Numbered from the stretch's first letter, positions 34,031-42,835 are shown. The stretch is DNA of 64,000 nucleotides from Clostridia bacterium (GCA_900755035.1 CAAEEZ010000017.1:1-64000); one strand, 5' to 3'. Numbers and translations: made by a program. Notes: a model not told the origin generated them from the sequence alone.

Positions 34031-37000
34031 GTGAAAGAAAATAGTTATAAAGACAATCCATATAGAAAGGGCAACGCAATAGCGGGCGGACTGCTGCTGG
34101 TGATAGTAGCAGTGCTTTGCTTCGTTTCGCTCGTTGGCGGATTTGGTGGCGTAGGCAAAATGATACGCAGTTTTATGCTAGGATTTTTTGGACTTGCATC
34201 TTACGCATACAGCGTGAGCCTATTTTTAGTTGGCGTTTTGATAACGTTCCAACGTAGGCCGGAGCAACCAATAAAAAATATCGTGCTTGCTACGTTAATA
34301 TTCGTATTTGGTTTAATCGTATTTCAATCGAATACTTCGCAAAATATGATTAACTATTCGTACGGCGATTATTTAATTAAATGTTACGAAGTGGACTTTA
34401 CGGCAGGCGGTATGTTGTACGGTATAATTACCTATCCTATTATGAAAGCAATTACGCCACTTGCTACTATAATCGTATTCAGTTTGTTTATGGTTGCTAT
34501 GGCGATAGTTATGGCTTTGCCACTAGTAAACAAGGAGTTTACTTTCAGTTTTTCCAGAAAGGACAGACCGTCTTCGTACAATAAGGACGTTGTAAGTAGG
34601 ATGAGGAGGGAAAAACCGTCTAAGGTGGATACCCCAAAAGAGCCGTCGCTTACTATGTTTGACGACGAGCAAGAAGAAACCATATCGGGTGGTAGTGGTA
34701 ATATCTCGTACAGAAGATTGGAAAACGACAAAATGGCAGATTTTGACGGTGGAAAATCAAGCAGGTTTAAGGGCTTTAACAAATCTAACGAATATAACGA
34801 AGATACCGACTTTGACGAAAATATGGATATAGCAAGCGCATCGGACAGCGAAGAAGAAGATTTAAGAAGAAAAGAAGCGCTTAAAAAATTATATCCTGAG
34901 AAAAAGGACGGACTATTAAACTACGACGGCACTATTTTAGAAGATATTAGAAAAGTAAATCAAGAAAAGGAAGAAGAGGATAAGTATAAAAATATAAACT
35001 TGTCTGAAATTATAAAACAAAGCAATACCGAAGAGGGTAAGCGTAAACTTGTAGACCAAAAGTTGCAAGAGTACAAGAGTATGGAGCAACCTAGTCAACC
35101 TATTGAAAATACCGAAAAACCCGAAGAAAAGGAAGAAGAACTAGACAACTGCCATTACGTAGACCAATACGGTGTAAAACGTAGATATTACGGCTTGGAT
35201 TTGCAAAAAACCATAGAAGAAAATTCTAGGAAAATGCGTGAAAAAATGGAAAGCGACAAAAATAACGCCGAAGAGTTGGAACGCCAAAAGAAACTAGAAG
35301 AAGAAAGGTTGGAGGCTGAAAGAAGAAAGGCTGAAGAGAAAGAGGCAGAGCGTTTGCGTCTTGAAGAAGAAAAGAAGAGAAATCAAGAAAGAATTGAAAG
35401 GGCAAGGGAACTTGAAAAGTCAGCAAGGGAATATCAACTAAATCGTCTTGAAAGCGAGATAGGTGGTTTGCCAAACGACGATAACGATACGATCAAAGCG
35501 GACGAATTTAACAAAATCCACTTTAATTTAGGCGTAAATTCGGTTAGCGAGCCAAAAGTAGAGCCTGTAATTATCGACGAGAACGACGAAATTCAAGAAG
35601 ATAAACCTGCAATCGAGTACGTTGAACCTGTTGTAGATAAGGTTGAGCCTACCGTAAAAACGACTGAAAAGCCTAAGGCGAAGAGTGTAGATTTCAGCTA
35701 TGAAAGCGTTAATAACGAAGAGAAGAAAAAGGTATACGACAAGTACGATATAGAAGAGCCTACGGGTGAAAAATTTGAAGAATTCATACAAGAAGAGATG
35801 GATAGTAGCCCTGTAAATGCAAACGTAAACGCAGGTAGACGTAGCGACTTTGGCGGAACTCATAAAAAGAAGTTTATGAACGAAGAAAATATAGAGTTCT
35901 TAAAGATGGCGCTTGGCAAAAACGAAGAAACGGAGCAACCTACCGAAAAGAAAGTGGAGGACGAAAAATATCCGTACGTGCCAAAATATATTTCTAGTGG
36001 TTCGTATAAGTATCGCCCACCTAAAATAGATTTGCTACAAGCCTACGATACGCATTATCAAAAGGCTGACGACTATATTATAAAAGGTCAAAAAATAGAA
36101 GAGACTTTGCGTGGTCTTGGCATAGAAACCAAGGTGGTTGAGTATACGCAAGGCCCTGCTTTTTCTAGATACGAATTAGAAGTAGACCCGACTATCAATT
36201 TGTCTAAACTTGTAAACGCAAGGGATAACTTGTCGCTAGCGTTAGCAACGAAAGGCTCGGTAAGAATAGAAGCGCCGATAAGCGGTAAAAGTTTGGTCGG
36301 TGTGGAAGTGCCTAACGACAAGAGAGCGACCGTTGGTTTAAGAGAAGTAATTTCGTCAAAAGAATTTTTCAATCCGGATAGCGAATTATCTTTTGCACTA
36401 GGAAAAGATATATCGGGCAAGATTTTTATCGGCGATATCAACAAACTGACGCACCTTCTTATTGCGGGCTCGACGGGTAGCGGTAAGAGCGTATGCTTAA
36501 ATAGTATCCTAGCAAGTATCTTGTACAAGTACTCGCCTGAGGACGTTAGATTTATATTAGTAGACCCTAAGCGTGTAGAACTTAGCGTTTACAACGGTAT
36601 ACCGCATCTACTTATTCCAGAGGCAATAAAAGAGCCGGACCAAGCAATCGCTGCGTTAAAATGGCTAGATAGGGAAATGGTGCGTAGGCTAGAACTATTT
36701 GAAGAAGTTGGTAGCCGTAACTTGTACGGATACAACAGAAAAGTCGACCCAGAAAATAAGTTGCCAAGAATTATTTTGGTAATAGACGAATTTGCCGATA
36801 TTATGGTGCAATCGCAAAAAATCGGTAGCGAAATGGAGGACTTGATTTCTCGTATCGCACGTATGGCAAGGGCGGTAGGTATCCATATGATACTTGCTAC
36901 GCAACGTCCGTCGGCAGAGTATATTACGGGTTCTATCAAGGTAAATATTCCTAGTAGAATTGCTTTTGCTACGGCAAGCAGTGTAAACAGCCGTATCATT

Positions 37001-37489
37001 ATAGACCAAGTGGGCGCTGAAAAACTACTTGGAAACGGTGATATGCTGTTCGTATCACGAGACCCCGAGCCTCATAGAATGCAATGTCCGTTCCTATCCG
37101 ACGACGAGGTTAGCAATATAGTAGACTATATTAAAGATAATAACAAGTGCGTATTCGACGATAGAATCGAAGACGAAATAATGAATTGTACTATAGACAA
37201 ACCTCAACAGCCGGAAACTACTGCGCCAACTAAGATAGAAAACAAGGCAAAACTAGACGAGTTGTTCTTTAAGGTGCTTAAATTCCTTATCGAAGACAAC
37301 GTAAACTCTGCGCCGTCTATCACTAAGGTACAGCGTGAGTTTGAACTTGGTTTCCCTAGGGCAGGTAAACTGATTGACCAAATGCAAAAGATGGGATTTT
37401 TGTATAAGGATAACAAGAAGTACGTGCTAAATATCACTATGAGCGAATACGAGAATTTGTTGGAGGCAACGGATGCAGGAGAAGAATAA
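34031..37489 (+). CDS. ftsK: DNA translocase FtsK/SpoIIIE with a long charged linker
   Basis: Septum-anchored ATPase that pumps DNA through the division or sporulation septum. The 1152 residues have four transmembrane helices (about 16-160), then about 500 residues of charged, Glu/Lys-rich linker with coiled-coil potential near 395-480. The motor domain has Walker A GSTGSGKS (813-820) and Walker B LVIDEFAD (Asp919). A winged-helix gamma domain that reads DNA polarity sites follows (about 1080-1145, FLIEDNVNSAPSITKVQREF). Bacillus SpoIIIE is near 790 residues, so the linker accounts for the difference. Start GTG after GAGG. Its end overlaps rimO by 17 nt. Confidence 0.95.
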   Translation: MKENSYKDNPYRKGNAIAGGLLLVIVAVLCFVSLVGGFGGVGKMIRSFMLGFFGLASYAYSVSLFLVGVLITFQRRPEQPIKNIVLATLIFVFGLIVFQSNTSQNMINYSYGDYLIKCYEVDFTAGGMLYGIITYPIMKAITPLATIIVFSLFMVAMAIVMALPLVNKEFTFSFSRKDRPSSYNKDVVSRMRREKPSKVDTPKEPSLTMFDDEQEETISGGSGNISYRRLENDKMADFDGGKSSRFKGFNKSNEYNEDTDFDENMDIASASDSEEEDLRRKEALKKLYPEKKDGLLNYDGTILEDIRKVNQEKEEEDKYKNINLSEIIKQSNTEEGKRKLVDQKLQEYKSMEQPSQPIENTEKPEEKEEELDNCHYVDQYGVKRRYYGLDLQKTIEENSRKMREKMESDKNNAEELERQKKLEEERLEAERRKAEEKEAERLRLEEEKKRNQERIERARELEKSAREYQLNRLESEIGGLPNDDNDTIKADEFNKIHFNLGVNSVSEPKVEPVIIDENDEIQEDKPAIEYVEPVVDKVEPTVKTTEKPKAKSVDFSYESVNNEEKKKVYDKYDIEEPTGEKFEEFIQEEMDSSPVNANVNAGRRSDFGGTHKKKFMNEENIEFLKMALGKNEETEQPTEKKVEDEKYPYVPKYISSGSYKYRPPKIDLLQAYDTHYQKADDYIIKGQKIEETLRGLGIETKVVEYTQGPAFSRYELEVDPTINLSKLVNARDNLSLALATKGSVRIEAPISGKSLVGVEVPNDKRATVGLREVISSKEFFNPDSELSFALGKDISGKIFIGDINKLTHLLIAGSTGSGKSVCLNSILASILYKYSPEDVRFILVDPKRVELSVYNGIPHLLIPEAIKEPDQAIAALKWLDREMVRRLELFEEVGSRNLYGYNRKVDPENKLPRIILVIDEFADIMVQSQKIGSEMEDLISRIARMARAVGIHMILATQRPSAEYITGSIKVNIPSRIAFATASSVNSRIIIDQVGAEKLLGNGDMLFVSRDPEPHRMQCPFLSDDEVSNIVDYIKDNNKCVFDDRIEDEIMNCTIDKPQQPETTAPTKIENKAKLDELFFKVLKFLIEDNVNSAPSITKVQREFELGFPRAGKLIDQMQKMGFLYKDNKKYVLNITMSEYENLLEATDAGEE

Positions 37490-38798
37490 AAAGATAGCCG
37501 TAATATCGCTTGGTTGCGATAAAAACCGTGTAGATACGGAAAACTTGCTGTATATTCTTGACGACGCAGGCTACGAAATAACTGCTAGCGAAGACGAATT
37601 CGATATAGTGATAATAAATACGTGCGCCTTTATTGATTCGGCAAAAAGCGAGGCCATCGATAATATTTTGGATATGGCAAAAATAAAGGAGCAACGCCCT
37701 ATAAAGATTATCGTAAGTGGCTGTATGGGGGTAAGGTACGCCGAAAGTTTAATGGAACAAATCCCCGAAGTAGACGCAGTTATCGGTTTTAGAGATTATC
37801 AAGAGATACTTTCTATAATTGATAGGGTGGAAAAGGGCGAAAGATTTATCTACAAAGAGGGCAAAGACTTGCCGTTTGAAAGTAGAATAGTTACTACGCC
37901 GTACCACTACGCATACCTAAAAATAGCCGAAGGGTGCGACAATAAATGTACGTATTGCGCTATACCGTCCATTCGTGGCAAGTACGTTTCTAGGAGCATT
38001 GATTCGCTTGTTAGAGAGGCAAATTCGCTAATTAGCGGTGGGGCAAGAGAACTGATATTAGTTGCGCAAGACGTAACTAGATACGGCAAAGACCTATACG
38101 GCGAGTATTCTCTTAAAACGCTGATAGAAGAATTGTCAAAAACCGACGTAGAGTGGATAAGGCTACTATACTTGTATCCTGAACTTGTAACGGACGACCT
38201 ACTTAGCCTTGTAAAAAACAACGAAAAGGTGTGTAGATACCTAGATATTCCATTACAACACGTGGACAGCAGGATACTTAAACTGATGAATAGAAGGGTT
38301 GACGGCGACTACGTAAAAAGGCTGATTGATAAAATACGCAAGGTGGACGAAAATATTGCTATCCGTTCTACTTTTATTACGGGTTTCCCTACCGAAACGG
38401 ACGAGGAGCACAAAAGGCTAGTTAATTTTATAAAGGAATACGAACTTGATTTTGCAGGTTTTTTTGCTTACTCTAAGGAAGAAGGCACAGCGGCAAGCAG
38501 AATAAAAGAGCAAATTCCAGAAGAAGTAAAAGCGGAAAGACTGCTTGAACTTGAAAGTGCCCAAATGGAAGTAATGCTTAAAAAGGCGAGAAATAAAGTG
38601 GGCAAACAAATGAAAGTAGTGTACGAAGGGGCGGATTACGACCTACAAGAATTTGTAGGTAGAAGCGAGTTTAACGCACCCGATATAGACACTAACGTGC
38701 TACTTAGAAGCAAAAATATTCTAGAAATTGGCGAAACGTATAATACTACGATAGTGGGAACAAACGGAATAGACCTAATAGGAGAAGTAAATGATTAG
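37473..38798 (+). CDS. rimO: ribosomal protein S12 methylthiotransferase RimO
   Basis: Radical-SAM enzyme that thiomethylates an aspartate of S12. The 441 residues have an N-terminal UPF0004 domain with SLGCDKNRVDTE, NTCAFID and SGCMG (three cluster cysteines), the radical-SAM motif C155-DNK-C159-TY-C162 followed by AIPSIRGKY, and a C-terminal TRAM domain (about 375-440). IPSIRG separates RimO from MiaB. The start lies inside ftsK with GGAG in frame context. Overlaps the cinA gene by 8 nt. Confidence 0.95.
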   Translation: MQEKNKKIAVISLGCDKNRVDTENLLYILDDAGYEITASEDEFDIVIINTCAFIDSAKSEAIDNILDMAKIKEQRPIKIIVSGCMGVRYAESLMEQIPEVDAVIGFRDYQEILSIIDRVEKGERFIYKEGKDLPFESRIVTTPYHYAYLKIAEGCDNKCTYCAIPSIRGKYVSRSIDSLVREANSLISGGARELILVAQDVTRYGKDLYGEYSLKTLIEELSKTDVEWIRLLYLYPELVTDDLLSLVKNNEKVCRYLDIPLQHVDSRILKLMNRRVDGDYVKRLIDKIRKVDENIAIRSTFITGFPTETDEEHKRLVNFIKEYELDFAGFFAYSKEEGTAASRIKEQIPEEVKAERLLELESAQMEVMLKKARNKVGKQMKVVYEGADYDLQEFVGRSEFNAPDIDTNVLLRSKNILEIGETYNTTIVGTNGIDLIGEVND

Positions 38799-39447
38799 TA
38801 TTTTTTCGCTTGAAAAAAACGAAATAGAAAAATTGCTAGCAGGTAAGGTAGACGTAAGAATTGAAGGGAAAAACCTGGATTACCTGCTTTACGGCGACGA
38901 CGAAAAGATATTAGATGCGCTAGGCGAATATAGAGCTTACGTGTATTCTATTAGTGGCAAGTCGCTAGTTGATACCTTTTGCGATATAGTAAAGGAGTAC
39001 GAAATCAAGTTTAGCGTTGCCGAAAGTTTAACGGGTGGTATGATTGCGGATAGAATTATCGCAGTACCAGGAATAAGCGACTATATGAAAGAGGGAATCG
39101 TTTGTTATTCTAACGAAAGCAAGCACCTAAGACTTGGGGTAGATAATAGTTTGTTTTCTACCGTTGGAGCAGTAAGCGAAGAAGTAGCAATGGAAATGGT
39201 AAAAGGTCAAACCGAGTACGGCGTAAGCCTTGCTATGTCTACGACGGGTATTGCAGGCCCAACGGGATATTCTTTGGAAAAACCGTGTGGACTGACGTAT
39301 ATAGGTACGAAACTATTTAGCGAAATAGTAGTAAATAGATACGTGTTTTCTGGGAATAGACAGGCAGTTAGAGAAAAGGCAACGAACGTATGCATAGGCA
39401 ATGCAGTTGTCCTTTTAATGAAACGATTAAATGTTGAATTAAATTAA
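38791..39447 (+). CDS. CinA C-terminal (PncC) amidohydrolase lacking the MoCF domain
   Basis: Residues 60-218 form the CinA C-terminal domain, predicted nicotinamide-nucleotide (NMN) deamidase: FSVAESLTGGMIADRI, GIVCYSNESKHLRLGV, STTGIAGPTG. Full CinA has about 410 residues with an N-terminal MoCF/ADP-ribose pyrophosphatase domain. Here only a remnant of the linking region remains (LDYLLYGDDEKILDALGE, about 29-46). The usual AESCTGG reads AESLTGG. It directly precedes recA, as cinA does in many Firmicutes. AGGAG lies 6 nt before ATG. Confidence 0.85.
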   Translation: MISIFSLEKNEIEKLLAGKVDVRIEGKNLDYLLYGDDEKILDALGEYRAYVYSISGKSLVDTFCDIVKEYEIKFSVAESLTGGMIADRIIAVPGISDYMKEGIVCYSNESKHLRLGVDNSLFSTVGAVSEEVAMEMVKGQTEYGVSLAMSTTGIAGPTGYSLEKPCGLTYIGTKLFSEIVVNRYVFSGNRQAVREKATNVCIGNAVVLLMKRLNVELN

Positions 39448-39462
39448 AAAGGAATATATAAT
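39434..39462 (+). promoter_or_regulatory. sigma-A promoter of recA
   Basis: TTGAAT (39434-39439, inside the cinA end), 17 bp, TATAAT (39457-39462). No LexA box lies on or near it. Confidence 0.85.
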
Positions 39463-39492
39463 TTAAGCAAATAAAATAAAAAGAGGTACGAA

Positions 39493-40488
39493 ATGGATAA
39501 CGAAAAGCAAAAAGCATTAAACGAGGCACTTTCAAAAATTGAAAAACAATTTGGTAAAGGTTCTATTATGAAACTTGGCGACAAAGAAATAGAGAAGGTA
39601 GACGTAATCAGCACCGGTTGTTTGCCCCTTGACCTTGCACTTGGAGTAGGCGGAGTACCTAAGGGAAGAATCGTCGAGATTTACGGACCAGAGTCGTCTG
39701 GTAAAACTACCGTAACGTTACATATAATAGCCGAAGCGCAAAAAAACGGCGGTACGGCTGCGTTTATTGACGCTGAGCACGCACTTGACCCATATTATGC
39801 TCAAAAACTAGGCGTAGACCTAGAAAACTTGTACGTATCGCAACCAGATAACGGCGAGCAAGCCTTGGATATAGTAGACGCACTTATTAGAAGTGGCGCA
39901 GTAGACATTATAGTAGTAGACTCCGTTGCAGCGCTTACTCCAAAGGCTGAAATAGACGGCGAAATGGGAGATAATCACATTGGACTACAAGCAAGACTTA
40001 TGAGCCAAGCGTTACGTAAATTTGCAGGTATTTGCAACAAGACCAACACTTGCGTTATATTTATCAACCAACTAAGAGAAAAGGTTGGCGTTATGTTTGG
40101 TAGCCCTGAAACGACTACGGGTGGTAAAGCGCTAAAATTCTATTCTACTATTCGTATGGACGTAAGAAAAGGCGAGGCTATCAAAAGTGGCAGCGATATA
40201 GTTGGTAGCAGGGCAAAAGTTAAGGTGGTAAAAAACAAGGTTGCGCCACCGTTCAAGACGGCTGAATTCGATATTAGATTTGGTACGGGCATATCAAAGG
40301 AAGGTTGCCTACTTGATATGGCAGTCGACCAAGGTATTATCGAAAAGAGCGGTTCGTGGTTTAGTTACGAAGGTGATAAAATTGCGCAAGGTAGAGATAA
40401 AGCAGTACAATATCTTGTAGACAACGTAGAAGTATACGACAAGATAGACCAAATGCTACGTGAAAAACTTTTTCAAACTGCCGAATAA
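39493..40488 (+). CDS. recA: recombinase RecA
   Basis: ATP-dependent strand-exchange protein. The 331 residues show the N-terminal polymerisation helix, Walker A GPESSGKTT (65-73), the IIVVDSVAALTPKAEI Walker B region, L1/L2 DNA loops (FINQLREKVGVMFGSPETTTGGKALKF) and a short C-terminal domain. The C-terminus is compact, without a long acidic tail. AGAGG lies 7 nt before ATG. Confidence 0.98.
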   Translation: MDNEKQKALNEALSKIEKQFGKGSIMKLGDKEIEKVDVISTGCLPLDLALGVGGVPKGRIVEIYGPESSGKTTVTLHIIAEAQKNGGTAAFIDAEHALDPYYAQKLGVDLENLYVSQPDNGEQALDIVDALIRSGAVDIIVVDSVAALTPKAEIDGEMGDNHIGLQARLMSQALRKFAGICNKTNTCVIFINQLREKVGVMFGSPETTTGGKALKFYSTIRMDVRKGEAIKSGSDIVGSRAKVKVVKNKVAPPFKTAEFDIRFGTGISKEGCLLDMAVDQGIIEKSGSWFSYEGDKIAQGRDKAVQYLVDNVEVYDKIDQMLREKLFQTAE

Positions 40489-40523
40489 TTAAAAATTAAA
40501 TATTTATCAAAAATTTTATAATA

Positions 40524-40585
40524 AAGTCAGGATATTATAGTTATAATAATAAATATATAAAACTAATATCTTGACTTAATTTTTA
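40524..40585 (+). terminator. long hairpin terminator of recA
   Basis: The arm AAGTCAGGATATTA (40524-40537) pairs with 40564-40577 over 14 bp with one G.U, followed by AATTTTT. Its right arm contains the -35 box of the next promoter. Confidence 0.7.
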
Positions 40586-40599
40586 TTATAAGATAAAAT
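40571..40599 (+). promoter_or_regulatory. sigma-A promoter of rny, embedded in the recA terminator
   Basis: TTGACT (40571-40576), 17 bp, TAAAAT (40594-40599). The -35 box is part of the recA terminator stem. Confidence 0.85.
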
Positions 40600-40606
40600 A
40601 AAAGTA

Positions 40607-40656
40607 TTAAAGGTGGGGATTTTCCATTAGCGAACGGGAGAGTTCTATTAGCCTTT
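40607..40656 (+). promoter_or_regulatory. structured leader of rny
   Basis: AAAGG (40609-40613) can pair with CCTTT (40652-40656), enclosing two small hairpins: TGG / CCA at 40614-40626 and GAAC-GGGAGA-GTTC at 40632-40645. This resembles a compact three-way junction beginning almost at the predicted transcript start. It matches no riboswitch class I recognise. Confidence 0.4.
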
Positions 40657-40684
40657 ATGAATATAAATAGGAGGAAATCTAAAA

Positions 40685-42295
40685 ATGCCAAGCAATTTGA
40701 CTGTTTCCATATTGCTTGCCATCGAAGAGGCTGTGGCTATTCCGCTTATTATAATATTGCCTATCTTATTCTTAGCAATAGGAATAGGCGGTGGAATATT
40801 CTTTTATTCCAAAAACGAAAAAGCGAAAAAAACTGCAGCTAAAATCGAAGTAGCAAGGATATTGGAAGAGGCGAATCTTGAAGCGAAAACAATGCGCAAA
40901 GAGGCATTGCTAGAAGCAAAAGAGGAGCAACACAAATTGCGAATCGAATTTGAAAAAGAAACCAAACAAAGAAAGAGTGAAATTCAAAAGACGGAGTCTA
41001 GATTAGTAGAGAAGGAACTATATTTAGACAAAAAGGAAAATTCCTTGGATAAAAAAATCGACCAAGTTGAACTTGACAAAAAGCTGATTGAAAAAAGAGA
41101 AGCCGAAATAAGAAGTATAGAGGTCGAATTACAAAACTCGCACACGAAGATGTTAGAAGAACTTGAAAAAGTTGCGAAAATGTCTTGCGACGAGGCAAAA
41201 TCTATCTTAAAGGAACAATTACTTGGCGAAGCTAAAAACGACGCTGCAAAAGAGGCTAAGGAAATAGAGCAACAAGCGAAGGAAAACGCAGAAAAAATAG
41301 CGAGAAATATAGTAGGACTTGCTATCCAAAAGTGCGCTGCCGACCACGCCTCAGAAGCAACCGTTAGCGTAGTAGCGTTGCCAAGCGACGATATGAAGGG
41401 AAGGATTATAGGTAGAGTTGGAAGAAATATTAGGGCACTTGAAAGCGCTACGGGCGTAGACATAATTATTGACGACACTCCTGACGTAGTTACTTTGTCT
41501 GCGTTCGACCCAATTAGGCGTGAGATTGCAAGAGTTACTCTTGAAAAACTAATTGCCGACGGTCGTATCCACCCAGCAAGAATCGAAGAGATGGTAGAAA
41601 AAAGCAAAAAGGAACTTGCCGTTGCCATTAAAGATGCAGGGGAATCCGCCGTGTACGACGTAAACATTTTTGGTATACATCCAGAACTTGTAAAGATACT
41701 AGGTAGACTAAAATATAGGACGAGTTACGGACAAAATTGCTTGAACCACTCAATCGAGGTTGCGTACCTAGCAGGTCTTATGGCGCAAGAACTTGGCGCT
41801 GACGTCAAAATCGCAAAAAGGGCAGGATTACTACACGATATAGGTAAGGCCGTTGACCACGAGGTTGAAGGTACGCATATTCAAATAGGTGTAAATCTTG
41901 CAAAGAAGTACAAGGAAAGCAACGAGGTTATCCACGCAATTGCAGCGCACCACAACGATATCGAACCACAAACGATAGAGGCTATTTTGGTGCAAGCGGC
42001 TGACGCTATATCAAGCGCTAGACCAGGAGCAAGGCGTGAATCAATCGAAAATTACGTAAAGAGATTAGAAAGTTTGGAAAACATTGCAAATTCGTTCGCA
42101 GGAGTTGAGCAATCGTACGCAATACAAGCAGGTAGAGAGATAAGAGTTATCGTAAAACCCGAGGAAGTAAACGACGCTACAACCGTATTTTTATCAAAAG
42201 AAATTGCAAAGAAACTTGAAACGGAAATGGATTATCCGGGACAAATCAAGGTTAACGTTATTAGGGAACTTCGCAGTGTGGAGTATGCAAAATAA
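40685..42295 (+). CDS. rny: ribonuclease Y
   Basis: Membrane-anchored endoribonuclease that starts mRNA decay. The 536 residues have an N-terminal transmembrane helix (about 18-40), a long charged coiled coil (about 45-215), a KH domain with GRIIGRVGRNIRALE (about 235-295) and an HD domain with HSIEVAYLAGLMA and LLHDIGKAVDHE (about 353-450). The N-terminus has a longer hydrophobic lead than in Bacillus (520 residues). AGGAGG lies 9 nt before ATG. Confidence 0.97.
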   Translation: MPSNLTVSILLAIEEAVAIPLIIILPILFLAIGIGGGIFFYSKNEKAKKTAAKIEVARILEEANLEAKTMRKEALLEAKEEQHKLRIEFEKETKQRKSEIQKTESRLVEKELYLDKKENSLDKKIDQVELDKKLIEKREAEIRSIEVELQNSHTKMLEELEKVAKMSCDEAKSILKEQLLGEAKNDAAKEAKEIEQQAKENAEKIARNIVGLAIQKCAADHASEATVSVVALPSDDMKGRIIGRVGRNIRALESATGVDIIIDDTPDVVTLSAFDPIRREIARVTLEKLIADGRIHPARIEEMVEKSKKELAVAIKDAGESAVYDVNIFGIHPELVKILGRLKYRTSYGQNCLNHSIEVAYLAGLMAQELGADVKIAKRAGLLHDIGKAVDHEVEGTHIQIGVNLAKKYKESNEVIHAIAAHHNDIEPQTIEAILVQAADAISSARPGARRESIENYVKRLESLENIANSFAGVEQSYAIQAGREIRVIVKPEEVNDATTVFLSKEIAKKLETEMDYPGQIKVNVIRELRSVEYAK

Positions 42296-42306
42296 CGACA
42301 AAATAC

Positions 42307-42333
42307 AAAGCCCGATTTATTCGGGCTTTTTTT
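42307..42333 (+). terminator. terminator of rny
   Basis: Nine-bp stem AAAGCCCGA / TCGGGCTTT with a TTTAT loop and seven T. Confidence 0.95.
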
Positions 42334-42361
42334 ATAATTTTTAGGGTAATATTGCCTATCA

Positions 42362-42399
42362 AAAAACTACGGTTAAAATTATACTTAACCGTGGTTTTT
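42362..42399. terminator. second, symmetric terminator-like hairpin
   Basis: A 15-bp stem (AAAAACTACGGTTAA / TTAACCGTGGTTTTT, one G.U) with an 8-nt loop. A-run before and T-run after allow function on both strands. There is no gene between it and the rny terminator, so it may flank the repeat region that follows. Confidence 0.7.
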
Positions 42400-42422
42400 C
42401 TATTATTTATTGTTAAATCCTA

Positions 42423-42585
42423 GTTTTGTTTGCAAAATAACGTTACTCTCAAACTTTGTTCATTTGAAAAAAACTCCTCATATAGTTTTAGTTGTGTTCA
42501 AAATAACGTTACACTCAAACCCGTATTCTAATTTTAAGATAGACATAGCGTTTTAATCGTATTCAAAATAATGTTGTTGAAAAAA
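42423..42585 (+). CRISPR. degenerate three-repeat CRISPR-like array, type II-like repeat, no cas genes
   Basis: Three same-direction repeats lie at 42423-42454 (32 nt, a 4-nt deletion), 42485-42520 (36 nt, taken as intact) and 42550-42585 (36 nt, decayed in its last third). They are separated by unrelated 30-nt (42455-42484) and 29-nt (42521-42549) spacers. The intact unit starts GTTTTAGTTGTG and ends ACACTCAAAC; all three share CAAAATAA, then YGTT. A 36-nt repeat beginning GTTTTAG and ending AAAC with 30-nt spacers is the format of type II arrays. The third copy matches at about 25 of 36 positions, like a terminal repeat. No cas gene is in the window. Confidence 0.5.
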
Positions 42586-42806
42586 TATATTTGCTAATTA
42601 TGTAAATTGTACTACGAAAATAGAGTTTACGATATAAAATTTTTAATTTTGTATAGGCAAAAATAATATGAAAAAAAAATAATAATAAACATAATAAAAG
42701 CCTATATTACGATATAATTATATTTATAATATAATACCGATTTAATTATTTGCGTAATTAACGTAAAGGGGTAAGCAAAATAATACCTATTCAAAAGTAT
42801 AAACGT
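42586..42806. other. AT-rich gap after the CRISPR-like repeats
   Basis: No ORF. An 11-nt direct repeat TTACGATATAA occurs at 42627-42637 and 42707-42717, and a 7-bp inverted repeat (TATAGGC 42652-42658 / GCCTATA 42700-42706) lies between them. The significance is unclear. No tracrRNA-like anti-repeat was recognised. Confidence 0.35.
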
Positions 42807-42835
42807 TTGAAAAAAAACGCATTTTGTAGTACAAT
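42807..42835 (+). promoter_or_regulatory. sigma-A promoter of the metallophosphoesterase gene
   Basis: TTGAAA (42807-42812), 17 bp, TACAAT (42830-42835); the leader is very short but includes AGAGG. Confidence 0.75.
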
